From Candidatus Aenigmatarchaeota archaeon (GTDB taxonomy: Archaea > Aenigmatarchaeota > Aenigmatarchaeia > CG10238-14 > SCSR01): 64,000 nucleotides of DNA. The stretch covers positions 268,010-332,009 of the forward strand of contig JACPJU010000001.1 of NCBI GenBank assembly GCA_016187385.1, written 5' to 3'. Each line of letters starts with the position of its first letter. Position 1 is the first letter of the stretch. Positions 48,116 through 56,969 of this stretch are shown here, piece by piece. The translations under genes and the position numbers were made by a program. Below the pieces are notes generated by a model, which saw nothing but the letters and a program-made list of their open reading frames with translations, searched no databases and was not told the origin of the DNA.

Positions 48116-48787
48116 ATGCCAGTAGAAAAGACAAAATCCGCAAAGATTTTCAAAATAAGGGGAAGGGTAGTTACTGTCAATCTAATTCCTGGCACGAAAG
48201 TTTATGGGGAAGAACTGATAAAGGAAAAGGCTGTCGAATACAGGGTATGGGATTCTTGGAGAAGCAAGCCTTCCGCCGCTATTAAAAATGGTTTGAAAAA
48301 TTTTCCTTTGCAAGAAAACATGATTGTCTTGTATCTTGGGATAGCGAACGGAACCACAGCTTCGCATTTTTCAGATGTGGTAGGAAAAAATGGTTTGATA
48401 TATGGGGTTGAGATTAGTGGAAGACCTTTCAGGGAACTGTTGCCTTTGGCGGAAAAAAGAGGTAATATTGTTCCGATTCTCGCAAATGCGAGAAAGCCGG
48501 AAGATTATGAGCATACGATAATAGACAAAGTCGATCTTGTTTATCAGGACGTTGCGACTGACGACCAAATAACTGTATTAATCAGAAACTGTGAGAAGTT
48601 CCTGAAATCTGGAGGGTATGCCGTGCTTGCAATAAAATCCCAGTCAATTGATGTAGTCAAGCCACCGAAGCAAGTTTACAAAGAATGTCTGCAGGAATTG
48701 GAAAAATACTTTGAAATATTGGATAAGGTCGAACTCGACCCTTATGAGAAATTCCATTTGTTTGTCGTTATGAAATGGAAAAAATAA
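48116..48787 (+). CDS. flpA: Fibrillarin-like rRNA/tRNA 2'-O-methyltransferase
   Basis: YRVWDSWRSKPSAAIKNGLKNFPLQENMIVLYLGIANGTTASHFSDVVG; adjacent to Nop5. Confidence 0.95.
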   Translation: MPVEKTKSAKIFKIRGRVVTVNLIPGTKVYGEELIKEKAVEYRVWDSWRSKPSAAIKNGLKNFPLQENMIVLYLGIANGTTASHFSDVVGKNGLIYGVEISGRPFRELLPLAEKRGNIVPILANARKPEDYEHTIIDKVDLVYQDVATDDQITVLIRNCEKFLKSGGYAVLAIKSQSIDVVKPPKQVYKECLQELEKYFEILDKVELDPYEKFHLFVVMKWKK

Positions 48788-48917
48788 TCAAACTGTTCTA
48801 GTGTCCCTGTCGTAGTTTCTCTGCTTTAATTTTGTCAATACAAGTCTCAGCCATGTTTTAGTTTTCACCTTTCCCACCTGCAGATAACTGTTAACAAACC
48901 TCACATAGCATTTCTGG

Positions 48918-49082
48918 TTACTTACAGTATCTCATGCAATTTACGCAGCCTATCGAACCTTTGCGTTCGACTACTTCGTTTAAAGAAATTTCACCTGAGC
49001 ACGCTGGACATATTAGCGATACTTGTCTTGGTTTCATTTGTGGACGAGGTCGAATTAACAATTCATGGGAAAGATGTTTCAT
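48918..49082 (-). CDS. Zinc-ribbon microprotein (54 aa)
   Basis: Manual translation MKHLSHELLIRPRPQMKPRQVSLICPACSGEISLNEVVERKGSIGCVNCMRYCK*. Confidence 0.55.
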   Translation of the reverse strand: MKHLSHELLIRPRPQMKPRQVSLICPACSGEISLNEVVERKGSIGCVNCMRYCK

Positions 49083-49145
49083 GGTGTCACTAATTCAGGC
49101 TATCTATTTGACGTATAAATACCTTTCTATCCAATTATTATACAA

Positions 49146-49670
49146 ATGTTACCTAAAAACTTAAAAAGATATACGTTTGTAAAGACCTCTTTAAGATTGC
49201 TTAAGAATACAAGTGAACATCTGTCGATTGACGAAACCGACAAGAAAATACTCAGGCTTGTCACTGCTGATTCTAGGCTTTCGTACCGCGAGATATCACG
49301 TCATCTGGGACTTTCTACTAATACAGTCATCCAAAGGATAGGCAAATTGACAGCAAATGGCGTGATTAAAAGTTATTCCGCAGATATAGACATGAAAAAA
49401 TTGGGATATGAATTGACCGCCATAATAGAACTCATTGCACCTAAATTTATTGCACGCAAGGTGCTGGACGAGTTGTCGGCTTCCCCGAATGTGTTCGGCA
49501 TATACTACACAACCGGCAACATCGACATGGTTATTATCGCGAAATTCAGAAACATCGATGAAATGAACACGTTTCTTAATGGTTTGCATGCGAAATTGGG
49601 CGACATACGTACTGAGACGAAAATAGTGTTCAATACAGTCAAGGAAGACTTCAAACCAACCATTGTCTAA
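49146..49670 (+). CDS. Lrp/AsnC family transcriptional regulator
   Basis: IDETDKKILRLVTADSRLSYREISRHLGLSTNTVIQRIGKLTANGVIKSY. Confidence 0.92.
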   Translation: MLPKNLKRYTFVKTSLRLLKNTSEHLSIDETDKKILRLVTADSRLSYREISRHLGLSTNTVIQRIGKLTANGVIKSYSADIDMKKLGYELTAIIELIAPKFIARKVLDELSASPNVFGIYYTTGNIDMVIIAKFRNIDEMNTFLNGLHAKLGDIRTETKIVFNTVKEDFKPTIV

Positions 49671-49801
49671 TATCCAATTTCATACTCCTGCGGAGTTACC
49701 CATTCTTCTGTAATTTTCTCTAACGGACCTTTGCACTTGGAACAAATATTAAAATCATCCGTATACTGCAGACTGCATATCCCGCATACTTTCATGTACA
49801 T
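49667..49801 (-). CDS. Zinc-ribbon microprotein (44 aa)
   Basis: Manual translation MYMKVCGICSLQYTDDFNICSKCKGPLEKITEEWVTPQEYEIGY*. Confidence 0.45.
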   Translation of the reverse strand: MYMKVCGICSLQYTDDFNICSKCKGPLEKITEEWVTPQEYEIGY

Positions 49802-49821
49802 CCCAAAAAGAAAGAAGGAAG

Positions 49822-49877
49822 AGAAGTTGGAGAATTTTCGGTATGGAAACCTCCAAGGGGTTAATTCTCCAACTTCT
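49822..49877. repeat. Inverted repeat, 15-bp perfect arms with 26-nt loop
   Basis: agaagttggagaatt (49822-49836) and aattctccaacttct (49863-49877). Confidence 0.9.
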
Positions 49878-49895
49878 GTTGATCGGCCAAAAGGA

Positions 49896-50069
49896 CTATA
49901 TGCAATTTACACACCTTACCTTGCCATTATCTTCAAAGATTTCCTGCAAGTTAACCTCATTGCTACATGTAGGACACACTAAAGCAACAGTCGGTCCTGG
50001 CTGTTCTATTTCATATGACATTGATGATATTGGTAATTTTCTGAGATTCATTTGTATCTGATATGACAT
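49896..50069 (-). CDS. Zinc-ribbon microprotein (57 aa), similar to 48918-49082 product
   Basis: Manual translation ...VCPTCSNEVNLQEIFEDNGKVRCVNCI*. Confidence 0.5.
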   Translation of the reverse strand: MSYQIQMNLRKLPISSMSYEIEQPGPTVALVCPTCSNEVNLQEIFEDNGKVRCVNCI

Positions 50070-50237
50070 TAGAAGGGCTGCTTATAAAGCACAATTATAA
50101 CGGAATTGATAGAATCCGTCGTATCTACTGGAAAACCATAAAGTATTTATAAGCTTTATTATAAGAATTTTCATAATAGTTTAGAAATTTTTATAGTATT
50201 TAAGGCTATGTTATCAAGATTTTAATAAAAGGATTGT

Positions 50238-51170
50238 ATGTCCGCAACGCTGATCGAGAACAATGGGAATGGAAGGATGGCTTATGATTCTTTGATTCTG
50301 AATGATCCTAAAGCGTTTTCTGTACTTGACAATAAAGTAGCGTTGAAAATAGTCAAAACATTGGCCGAATCACCTGCTTCTCCCATAGATGTTTCCAGGA
50401 AATTGAAGATGCATGAGCAGAAAGTTTATTATCACATAAGAAAGCTGGAAAGATCTGGTATAATTTACCCGATTTCCAATGAAAAAAGACACGGGATGAC
50501 AGCAAAGATTTTCAGCGTTGTTTCGCCTGTTATTGCCACAAAGTTATATGATAAAGGTGTTGAAGTTAAAGAAAATTCGTCAAATGTCATACCGAACGAA
50601 CTAAAAATTTTGTTAACACCTTTCCTTCACAATAATACATTGAACGTGAAAATAATTGTGGGTGATCCAGGCCCACATGGAAAATTTGAAGAATATGGTC
50701 GAGACGGTATTCATATAATTGATTTTGCCGTCCTTCTAGGAACTTTGACGAATAATATAAATTTTCCAATTTACAGAACCGATGTCGAAGTACGTGAAGC
50801 GGACTTGAAGAATAACCTGATTCTCATAGGTACGCCCAAAACAAATACTATTATAGATAAAATTATTCACAATTTACCATTTACGTTTGATGTTGATAAA
50901 TGGCAATTGAATACGCATTCTAACATTAATTATAATGATTCTCAGATTGGGATAATTTCTATATTTTCAAACCCGTTCGAAAAGAATAAGAAGGTATTAT
51001 TACTAAGTGGTTTAAGTTCAAGAGGTATAAAATCAGGTGTGGTTGCAATTACTAAATACATGAAAGATGTTGTAAAAAACTGGAATGGGAATGGCAACTT
51101 CGTAAGGGTTATCCGAGGTCTAGATAAAGACGGTGATGGTATCATAGACGATGTTAAATTTTTAGAGTGA
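50238..51170 (+). CDS. Winged-helix protein with S-layer-like / EF-hand-like C-terminal region
   Basis: ALKIVKTLAESPASPIDVSRKLKMHEQKVYYHIRKLERSGII; GDPGPHGKFEEYGRDGIHIIDFAVLLGTL; C-terminal DKDGDGIIDDVKF. Confidence 0.65.
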   Translation: MSATLIENNGNGRMAYDSLILNDPKAFSVLDNKVALKIVKTLAESPASPIDVSRKLKMHEQKVYYHIRKLERSGIIYPISNEKRHGMTAKIFSVVSPVIATKLYDKGVEVKENSSNVIPNELKILLTPFLHNNTLNVKIIVGDPGPHGKFEEYGRDGIHIIDFAVLLGTLTNNINFPIYRTDVEVREADLKNNLILIGTPKTNTIIDKIIHNLPFTFDVDKWQLNTHSNINYNDSQIGIISIFSNPFEKNKKVLLLSGLSSRGIKSGVVAITKYMKDVVKNWNGNGNFVRVIRGLDKDGDGIIDDVKFLE

Positions 51171-51174
51171 GATT

Positions 51175-51882
51175 ATGATAATGGTAGGCGGAAAAAATCT
51201 GAGCATAGTTGATTTGAATGGGTATAGAGAAAAGCTAGCTTCTGAAACCAAAAGAATTGTTGGTGACAGATTGGCGAATATAGTAGCTGTCGACCACGGT
51301 GGCTTTAAACAACTTAGGATAAATCAAACCTTTTTAGGTTTCCCTGACAGAGATTTGAAACCCGGTGATGAGTATGAAAATTTCAGATACGCTGGTGTTA
51401 TTTGGCCATATCCCTTACCTGATAAAAATTTATTTGACGGTCTTAGAAAGGTTAGAGGTTATGATATAAAATTAGATCCTCGACCGATATTAATTATCGC
51501 AGATGATGTCGCTACATCACCTAGACCGACTACGGTAATGTCCGCTTTAAAATATACCCTCGAAAATCTTCGGAATTATTTCGAAACGGCGTATGTTTCA
51601 GTAACTATTGACGAGTCTGGATTTCCAAATATGTCCGCTGTTAGATTAGCAGAGCCATTAGGACCAATAGATTACATGAAAGCAAATGAAAGAGAATTAT
51701 ACGATTATCTAAAAACAAACGAGTATCTGAAACATATTGGAAGTGAAACATCATCCTATAATGACTCGTATGTTCCAACTGAACTTCATGAAAAAGGATA
51801 CACATCTTTAATTTCACTACATGTACAAAGAGTAACTGACCGCGCACCACGTATAAAAGGTCTCGCTGGACTAGTGGTTTAA
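51175..51882 (+). CDS. Divergent phosphoribosyltransferase-like protein (tentative)
   Basis: PILIIADDVATSPRPTTVMSAL resembles a PRPP-binding loop; rest unrecognised. Confidence 0.35.
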   Translation: MIMVGGKNLSIVDLNGYREKLASETKRIVGDRLANIVAVDHGGFKQLRINQTFLGFPDRDLKPGDEYENFRYAGVIWPYPLPDKNLFDGLRKVRGYDIKLDPRPILIIADDVATSPRPTTVMSALKYTLENLRNYFETAYVSVTIDESGFPNMSAVRLAEPLGPIDYMKANERELYDYLKTNEYLKHIGSETSSYNDSYVPTELHEKGYTSLISLHVQRVTDRAPRIKGLAGLVV

Positions 51883-52413
51883 GTGTTAGAAAGATTAAAA
51901 AACGGCCTTTACATTGTAGAATTCGGTCTTCCCGATGACGATATAGAACAAGTTGCACAATTTCTAAAAGGAGACCCTAGTTGCATTAGACTTGATACAA
52001 TAGTTTCACCTTTTCAGAAACTTTTAATTTTTTCTTGGGGCAGTTCTACCAGCCAAAAGGCATCTGGCGTATATAGTCATATTTCCGAAAAGGTAACAAT
52101 GCATCGTATACCCCATCCAGAATATGGTGATTCATTGGACGGTAAATTAAAAACAATTGACGATTACACTGGATTAGGCGGATCACTCAATTGGATAAGA
52201 GTTAAATGTCCAAAAGCAGCCATCCAAAATGTTAGAAATTCCATACAATCCGATAGAAGAATAGGTCAGACATATGCAACAGATACAAATCGATTATACT
52301 CTAAAGTTCGAATACCTGAGCCTGCCGCATCTTACGAACTACAAAAATTTTATGCGTTAATTACAGGCGATAATGATTTTAAATATCTTCCCGTTATTAG
52401 AGAATGGAAATAA
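51883..52413 (+). CDS. Hypothetical protein in operon
   Basis: GTG start directly abutting the upstream stop; no motif recognised. Confidence 0.55.
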   Translation: MLERLKNGLYIVEFGLPDDDIEQVAQFLKGDPSCIRLDTIVSPFQKLLIFSWGSSTSQKASGVYSHISEKVTMHRIPHPEYGDSLDGKLKTIDDYTGLGGSLNWIRVKCPKAAIQNVRNSIQSDRRIGQTYATDTNRLYSKVRIPEPAASYELQKFYALITGDNDFKYLPVIREWK

Positions 52414-52426
52414 TCTAACGGATTAA

Positions 52427-52885
52427 ATGAAAGCATACATAACCGCGCCATACACAAACAAATCCGTCATCAAAGGTAGTAATGTCTATGGTGAAATAAA
52501 GGACCAATCGTTTATGAATTTTCTTGATGCCATTGAAAGTGTTTTAAAAGAATTAGGATTTTCTACATTTTTGCCGCATAGAGACATACATCAATGGGGA
52601 AAGATATATATAAAACCGGAAGATGTGATGAAACAAACATTCGAAGCAATAAGAGAATGTGATTTGTTCGTTACATGCCCAGAATACAGCAAGGGACCGA
52701 ATGTCGAATTGGGCATGGCTGTTGCGCTAGGGAAGAAATCAATAATAATCCAAAATGAAAATGAAACTCTTAGTCTAGTTCACGCTGGATTGAATGGAAT
52801 CGCACCAACCTCTATAATAAGATTCCGAGATATAATGGATATGAAAACTAAACTAAGACAAAATCTATCTAATTCAACTCTCTAA
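52427..52885 (+). CDS. Nucleoside 2-deoxyribosyltransferase-like protein
   Basis: MKAYITAPYTN...AIRECDLFVTCPEYSKGPNVELGMAVALGKKSIII. Confidence 0.7.
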   Translation: MKAYITAPYTNKSVIKGSNVYGEIKDQSFMNFLDAIESVLKELGFSTFLPHRDIHQWGKIYIKPEDVMKQTFEAIRECDLFVTCPEYSKGPNVELGMAVALGKKSIIIQNENETLSLVHAGLNGIAPTSIIRFRDIMDMKTKLRQNLSNSTL

Positions 52886-52887
52886 TG

Positions 52888-53985
52888 TTAGGTTGCTTTC
52901 TTCACTTTCCTAATTACATTAAGGCCTTTTTCATTTTCTGCAGATGTTCCAATAGTCATCCTTACTTTATCTTCTAATCTTCTTCTACCTTTAAAGTATC
53001 TTAATAGAACATTTTCATATTCTGCTGTTGTGAATATTCTTTCGGCTTCTTCTGGTGAATCACATTGCATTAATATGAAATTTGCTTGCGATGGAAATAC
53101 ATAAAGTCCTAAATCAGTTAACTCGTGAGTTAAACGACTTCTCCATTCTTTTATTTCTCTAACCTTCTCTTTTTTATACACAAGCGATTCGTCTTCCAAT
53201 GCGGCTAATCCGGCAACGTATGCAACTATGTTGACATTATAAGGATAGCGAATGGCTTCGAGTCTTTCAATTATCTTCTCATGTCCTATAGTATAACCAA
53301 GTCTTAAACCAGCCAAGCCATCTGCTTTTGAAAATGTTCTAGTTAGTAATAAATTTGGATATTCTTGAAGCAAATCTAAACAATCGTCTCCAGCAAAATC
53401 AGAGTATGCTTCATCAACAGCAACTATCCTGGGATGAGACTTCTCACATAATTCCACTATATTTTCTTTCGGTGTAGAAATACCACTAGGCGAGTTAGGT
53501 CTTGACAAATACGCCAATACAGGTTTACCATCTATAAAAGCTTCTACATTTATTGTAAAGTCATCATTCAGGTCTATTTCTTTTTTATCAACACCTTGCA
53601 GTTCAGCATAGTTTGGAAACATTGAATACTCGGGGTAAGAAAAACTTATTGGGTATGGATATACAAGACTATTACCATCCCCTACAAAAGCGATAGCTAT
53701 ATTTCCCAAGTTCTCATCAGATCCGTCACCAAAACTTATCTGAGTTGGTCGCACATGCAGGTATCCCGCCAATCTCTCTTTCAATTCTTTATGATCGCCT
53801 GGTGGATATCGATTAATAGGATACCTCTTATTTTCTGGAAGAGTTCTAATTGCTTCTAAAACTCTCGGAGATGGAGGATACGGAAACTCGTTTTGATTTA
53901 ACTTAGCCCACAAATCATAATTTTCTATTTGTGCACCACCAACGTATGGATGAAGTCCTTTTATGTTAGGTCTTACAAGTTCCAA
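52888..53985 (-). CDS. Class I/II PLP aminotransferase, HisC-like
   Basis: GDGSDENLGNIAIAF, AVDEAYSDFAG, TRTFSKADGLAGLRLGYTIG. Confidence 0.88.
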   Translation of the reverse strand: MELVRPNIKGLHPYVGGAQIENYDLWAKLNQNEFPYPPSPRVLEAIRTLPENKRYPINRYPPGDHKELKERLAGYLHVRPTQISFGDGSDENLGNIAIAFVGDGNSLVYPYPISFSYPEYSMFPNYAELQGVDKKEIDLNDDFTINVEAFIDGKPVLAYLSRPNSPSGISTPKENIVELCEKSHPRIVAVDEAYSDFAGDDCLDLLQEYPNLLLTRTFSKADGLAGLRLGYTIGHEKIIERLEAIRYPYNVNIVAYVAGLAALEDESLVYKKEKVREIKEWRSRLTHELTDLGLYVFPSQANFILMQCDSPEEAERIFTTAEYENVLLRYFKGRRRLEDKVRMTIGTSAENEKGLNVIRKVKKAT

Positions 53986-54074
53986 TACGGATTCTATATC
54001 CCTTTCAGTCAGATTCCCACCTATTTCAGTTTAGAATAGTCTTTAGACCTTTAAATAAATATACTAGCGACACG

Positions 54075-54962
54075 TTAAGCAACTTTTAAATAAGGCAAAA
54101 TTCTATCCCTTAATTCTGATGTTGCTGTAGCCAAGATCGCTGGAACACTTTCCTTCCTTTTTAATTTTTGCGGTTCAAAATGATACTCTTCAAATTCACC
54201 GTTATCACCGACAATAACAATTTGCCATCCTGCATTTTTTGCTATAGGATAGCCTGGATCTATTTCTTCTCTCGGCTCATTTACCATTAAGTAGGCATCC
54301 AGACTACCTGCAGCCAAATCCCCGTATATATTGGATCCACCATTAGCGTAAACCAATGTTCTTGTATTCTGGAAATATCTGAATAACCTCTCACACCTTT
54401 CAAATAAAGGTATAAAATATTTCATACTCATTGTGTACGATGCCAATCTGAAATGATTATCTATTTCTATCTTCTTGGACGATTCTATTTTTCTCTCTTT
54501 TTTCCTAGAAACACCCAATTCGTAATTTTCGTTACCACGAGTAAACCGTATGCTATTATTTAAAATATCTCCTATCATCGTAAATTTCGGTTCCAATGTT
54601 TTTGCATCGTATGCGGAAAAAACAGTGTACCACATGTGCTTTAAACCTTCCATAAAAAGTCTGGTATTATCTTTAGGATCCAAAGCCCACAACTCATCAG
54701 CTATATTCTCGTCGACACCAAATTCACTATGTTCAGAATAAACATGAACGGGTTTTCCAATTAATAATTTATTACAGATTATTTCACCTATCGAATCAAC
54801 TGCGATTTCAATATCTTCGTCTCTGCCAGCATAAGCTCTACCCAAAATACCGCTAACCCGCACCTTACCTTTTCCGGTATTGTGAGCTTTCAAAATGCCG
54901 CGTCGAGTTCTTTTAAAATATTCAACAGAAAACTCTTCGTATTCTTTTTGGTTAAGTGTCAT
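54075..54962 (-). CDS. Inositol monophosphatase/FBPase-fold protein, divergent
   Basis: EHSEFG, LWALDPKDNTRLF (cf. WxxDPxDGT), DLAAGSLDAYLM...AKNAGWQIVI. Confidence 0.65.
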   Translation of the reverse strand: MTLNQKEYEEFSVEYFKRTRRGILKAHNTGKGKVRVSGILGRAYAGRDEDIEIAVDSIGEIICNKLLIGKPVHVYSEHSEFGVDENIADELWALDPKDNTRLFMEGLKHMWYTVFSAYDAKTLEPKFTMIGDILNNSIRFTRGNENYELGVSRKKERKIESSKKIEIDNHFRLASYTMSMKYFIPLFERCERLFRYFQNTRTLVYANGGSNIYGDLAAGSLDAYLMVNEPREEIDPGYPIAKNAGWQIVIVGDNGEFEEYHFEPQKLKRKESVPAILATATSELRDRILPYLKVA

Positions 54963-55021
54963 TTAATTAAACAAGTGAAAATAAAAGATTTAAAGAAAAA
55001 GAAAGAGGAGGATAAGGACAA

Positions 55022-55126
55022 TTACGAACAAGCTCCTTCCTCAAAACCACAACTGAAACATTTACTTGAACATCTTCTCACCTCTATCATACCGTTACCG
55101 CATGCAATGCATTGATGGTATCCCAT
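55022..55126 (-). CDS. Zinc-ribbon microprotein (34 aa)
   Basis: Manual translation MGYHQCIACGNGMIEVRRCSSKCFSCGFEEGACS*. Confidence 0.4.
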   Translation of the reverse strand: MGYHQCIACGNGMIEVRRCSSKCFSCGFEEGACS

Positions 55127-55256
55127 ACCATCATCTCGTCAGACTGGGATAATGCACCCAGCCATATTGTTTTTGCGTATATAATTTATTCTTACCTTTC
55201 TCTGCCCCCTGTCCATCAAAAGGGTTTTGCTAACTGTAGCTATCTCGTCCATATCA

Positions 55257-55508
55257 TCACCTCCTGAACATTACGACAGCTCTTCTGTTATAGTACATAT
55301 GGTTAAAGTCTGGGAGTTTAGTCTGCTCAGGACCTGGAAATGAAATATCCAGGAAGCTTCCAGAACACACCCTGCAAAAAAGCCTTCTCTGACCAAAACC
55401 ATCTATAAACTTTACCATCCTGAAAGAGCCACACTTGCATTTCATACAATCACAGAAAGTAATTCGCTCTCTAAAGATAGGTGCCTTTCGGAGGGGTTCA
55501 TTTCCCAC
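55257..55508 (-). CDS. Small Cys-rich putative zinc-binding protein
   Basis: FCDCMKCKCGSFRMVKF...LFCRVCSGSFLDI; GTG start. Confidence 0.5.
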   Translation of the reverse strand: MGNEPLRKAPIFRERITFCDCMKCKCGSFRMVKFIDGFGQRRLFCRVCSGSFLDISFPGPEQTKLPDFNHMYYNRRAVVMFRR

Positions 55509-55518
55509 ATCTTTTCCA
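55485..55518. repeat. 34-nt direct repeat, copy 1 (33/34 identical to 61912-61945)
   Basis: ctttcggaggggttcatttcccacatcttttcca. Confidence 0.85.
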
Positions 55519-55594
55519 GAGGAGGTAAAACAAGCCTTATCGAGCTATGATGAAGTATTCTATGTCCCTATAGAGCTGTAATTTCTTTAGAATG

Positions 55595-56689
55595 TCATAT
55601 TCCTTTCAAACTGGCCAGAAACTTTCCTATATACCTCGCTGGAAACCTCGCCCCGGCGGCAACCGGATGCCCACCAGCATTGGAATCAGTCATACCTTTT
55701 ACAGAATTGTTAGAGATTTCATTCAAGTTAACCATGCTGGAGCCTCTCCTAAAGCTCACATCGATATATTTGCCGGACTTTTGGTAAATTACAATGACCC
55801 TGCTGTTCACGGTCTTCGACAGAACACTGGCTAAAAGCGATTTTATGTTGTATTTGGATTTTATTTCGTACACTGCAAGATTCTTGTCCTTCTTGCCTCT
55901 CTTTTCAAAATCTTTCAGCAGACGATTCAATTCCTTTACTACTAAACCTTGTAGACCAAGTATTTTTTTTGCTTCTGTAAAATTTCCATTCAAAACATCC
56001 TGATAACCATCTGCTTTTATCAGAGCATTCAATGCGGTCACAGAACCGTCTATTCCGCCCACAACCCTCGCGCTGTTGAACATATGCGACAATTTTCCAA
56101 GCAGTGATTTTTCAAACAATATCTCGTCCATATTTGCATTGTCGCCGACAAGTTCCTTGTTCATCTTTTTTATGTTGTCAAACAGATCATCGCAGTTCTT
56201 CATTCCCATGTCCGACAGCACGCCAATGCCTGCAATCCAAAGAATATTTCTCGGATCCAAGAATTTTTCATATATCTTGTACGCCAGATAAGTCGTCGGT
56301 ATGTAAATATTTTTGTCATAAACCCTCGGATTGACATAAGTTATCTTGACATAACCTTTCGGGACGTGGTGGTCGATAATCATTACTCTCCCGGTGTTTC
56401 TCAATTCTGTTAGAATCTCCACGTTGATATCTGATAAATCAACAGCAATTATATAATTGGGTTTCATTCTTCTGATGTCATCCAACACGCTTTCGGAAAT
56501 TGCGAAATTAAATTCCGATATAACCGTTTTCACGTCAGCTTTATTGTGGTCTTTCAGGAGTTTGTACATTATCGCAGCAGAGCAGATGCTGTCGTTGTCA
56601 TGACCGTGTATTATGGCGACTTTGCTCCCGCTCTTTATCCCTTTCACGAATTCCATGGCATGCTTGACAGATTCTTCTACGACAATCAT
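55595..56689 (-). CDS. DHH-family phosphoesterase
   Basis: VAIIHGHDNDSICSAAIMYKLL; IIAVDLSD; VMIIDHHVPKG; C-terminal DHHA1-like NAGGHPVAAGARFP. Confidence 0.9.
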   Translation of the reverse strand: MIVVEESVKHAMEFVKGIKSGSKVAIIHGHDNDSICSAAIMYKLLKDHNKADVKTVISEFNFAISESVLDDIRRMKPNYIIAVDLSDINVEILTELRNTGRVMIIDHHVPKGYVKITYVNPRVYDKNIYIPTTYLAYKIYEKFLDPRNILWIAGIGVLSDMGMKNCDDLFDNIKKMNKELVGDNANMDEILFEKSLLGKLSHMFNSARVVGGIDGSVTALNALIKADGYQDVLNGNFTEAKKILGLQGLVVKELNRLLKDFEKRGKKDKNLAVYEIKSKYNIKSLLASVLSKTVNSRVIVIYQKSGKYIDVSFRRGSSMVNLNEISNNSVKGMTDSNAGGHPVAAGARFPARYIGKFLASLKGI

Positions 56690-56762
56690 AACATCATATT
56701 ATGCAGTTGTGAATAGAAATCTTTATATGTCCCAGCTGGGACATTATTACCGGTGAATAAAA

Positions 56763-56969
56763 ATGGAGTTTATCCTGATATTTGATGTTCCATTCGGAAA
56801 AGAAGCAGAGAAAAGGCAAACACATAGACTTTTGGTTAGACATGGTGCCAGAATGATACAACAGTCCGTATGGAAGTCCGACAGCTTGCAAGATTTAATT
56901 TCTATTGCGTCACTAATCAAAAAATCAGGCGGAGACGCCAAAATCCTTGAAGAAAGATTTGTATTTTAG
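56763..56969 (+). CDS. Solitary Cas2-like small protein
   Basis: MEFILIFDVPFGKEAEKRQTHRLLVRHGARMIQQSVWKSDSLQDL; 68 aa ferredoxin-like pattern with early Asp. Confidence 0.55.
   Translation: MEFILIFDVPFGKEAEKRQTHRLLVRHGARMIQQSVWKSDSLQDLISIASLIKKSGGDAKILEERFVF

Noticed and set aside
49843-50061. 72-aa plus-strand ORF
   Set aside because: Overlaps the inverted repeat and the better-supported antisense zinc-ribbon frame.
54882-55115. 77-aa plus-strand ORF
   Set aside because: Starts inside the antisense IMPase-like gene and has a Lys/Glu-rich low-complexity translation; the antisense CxxC frame is more plausible.
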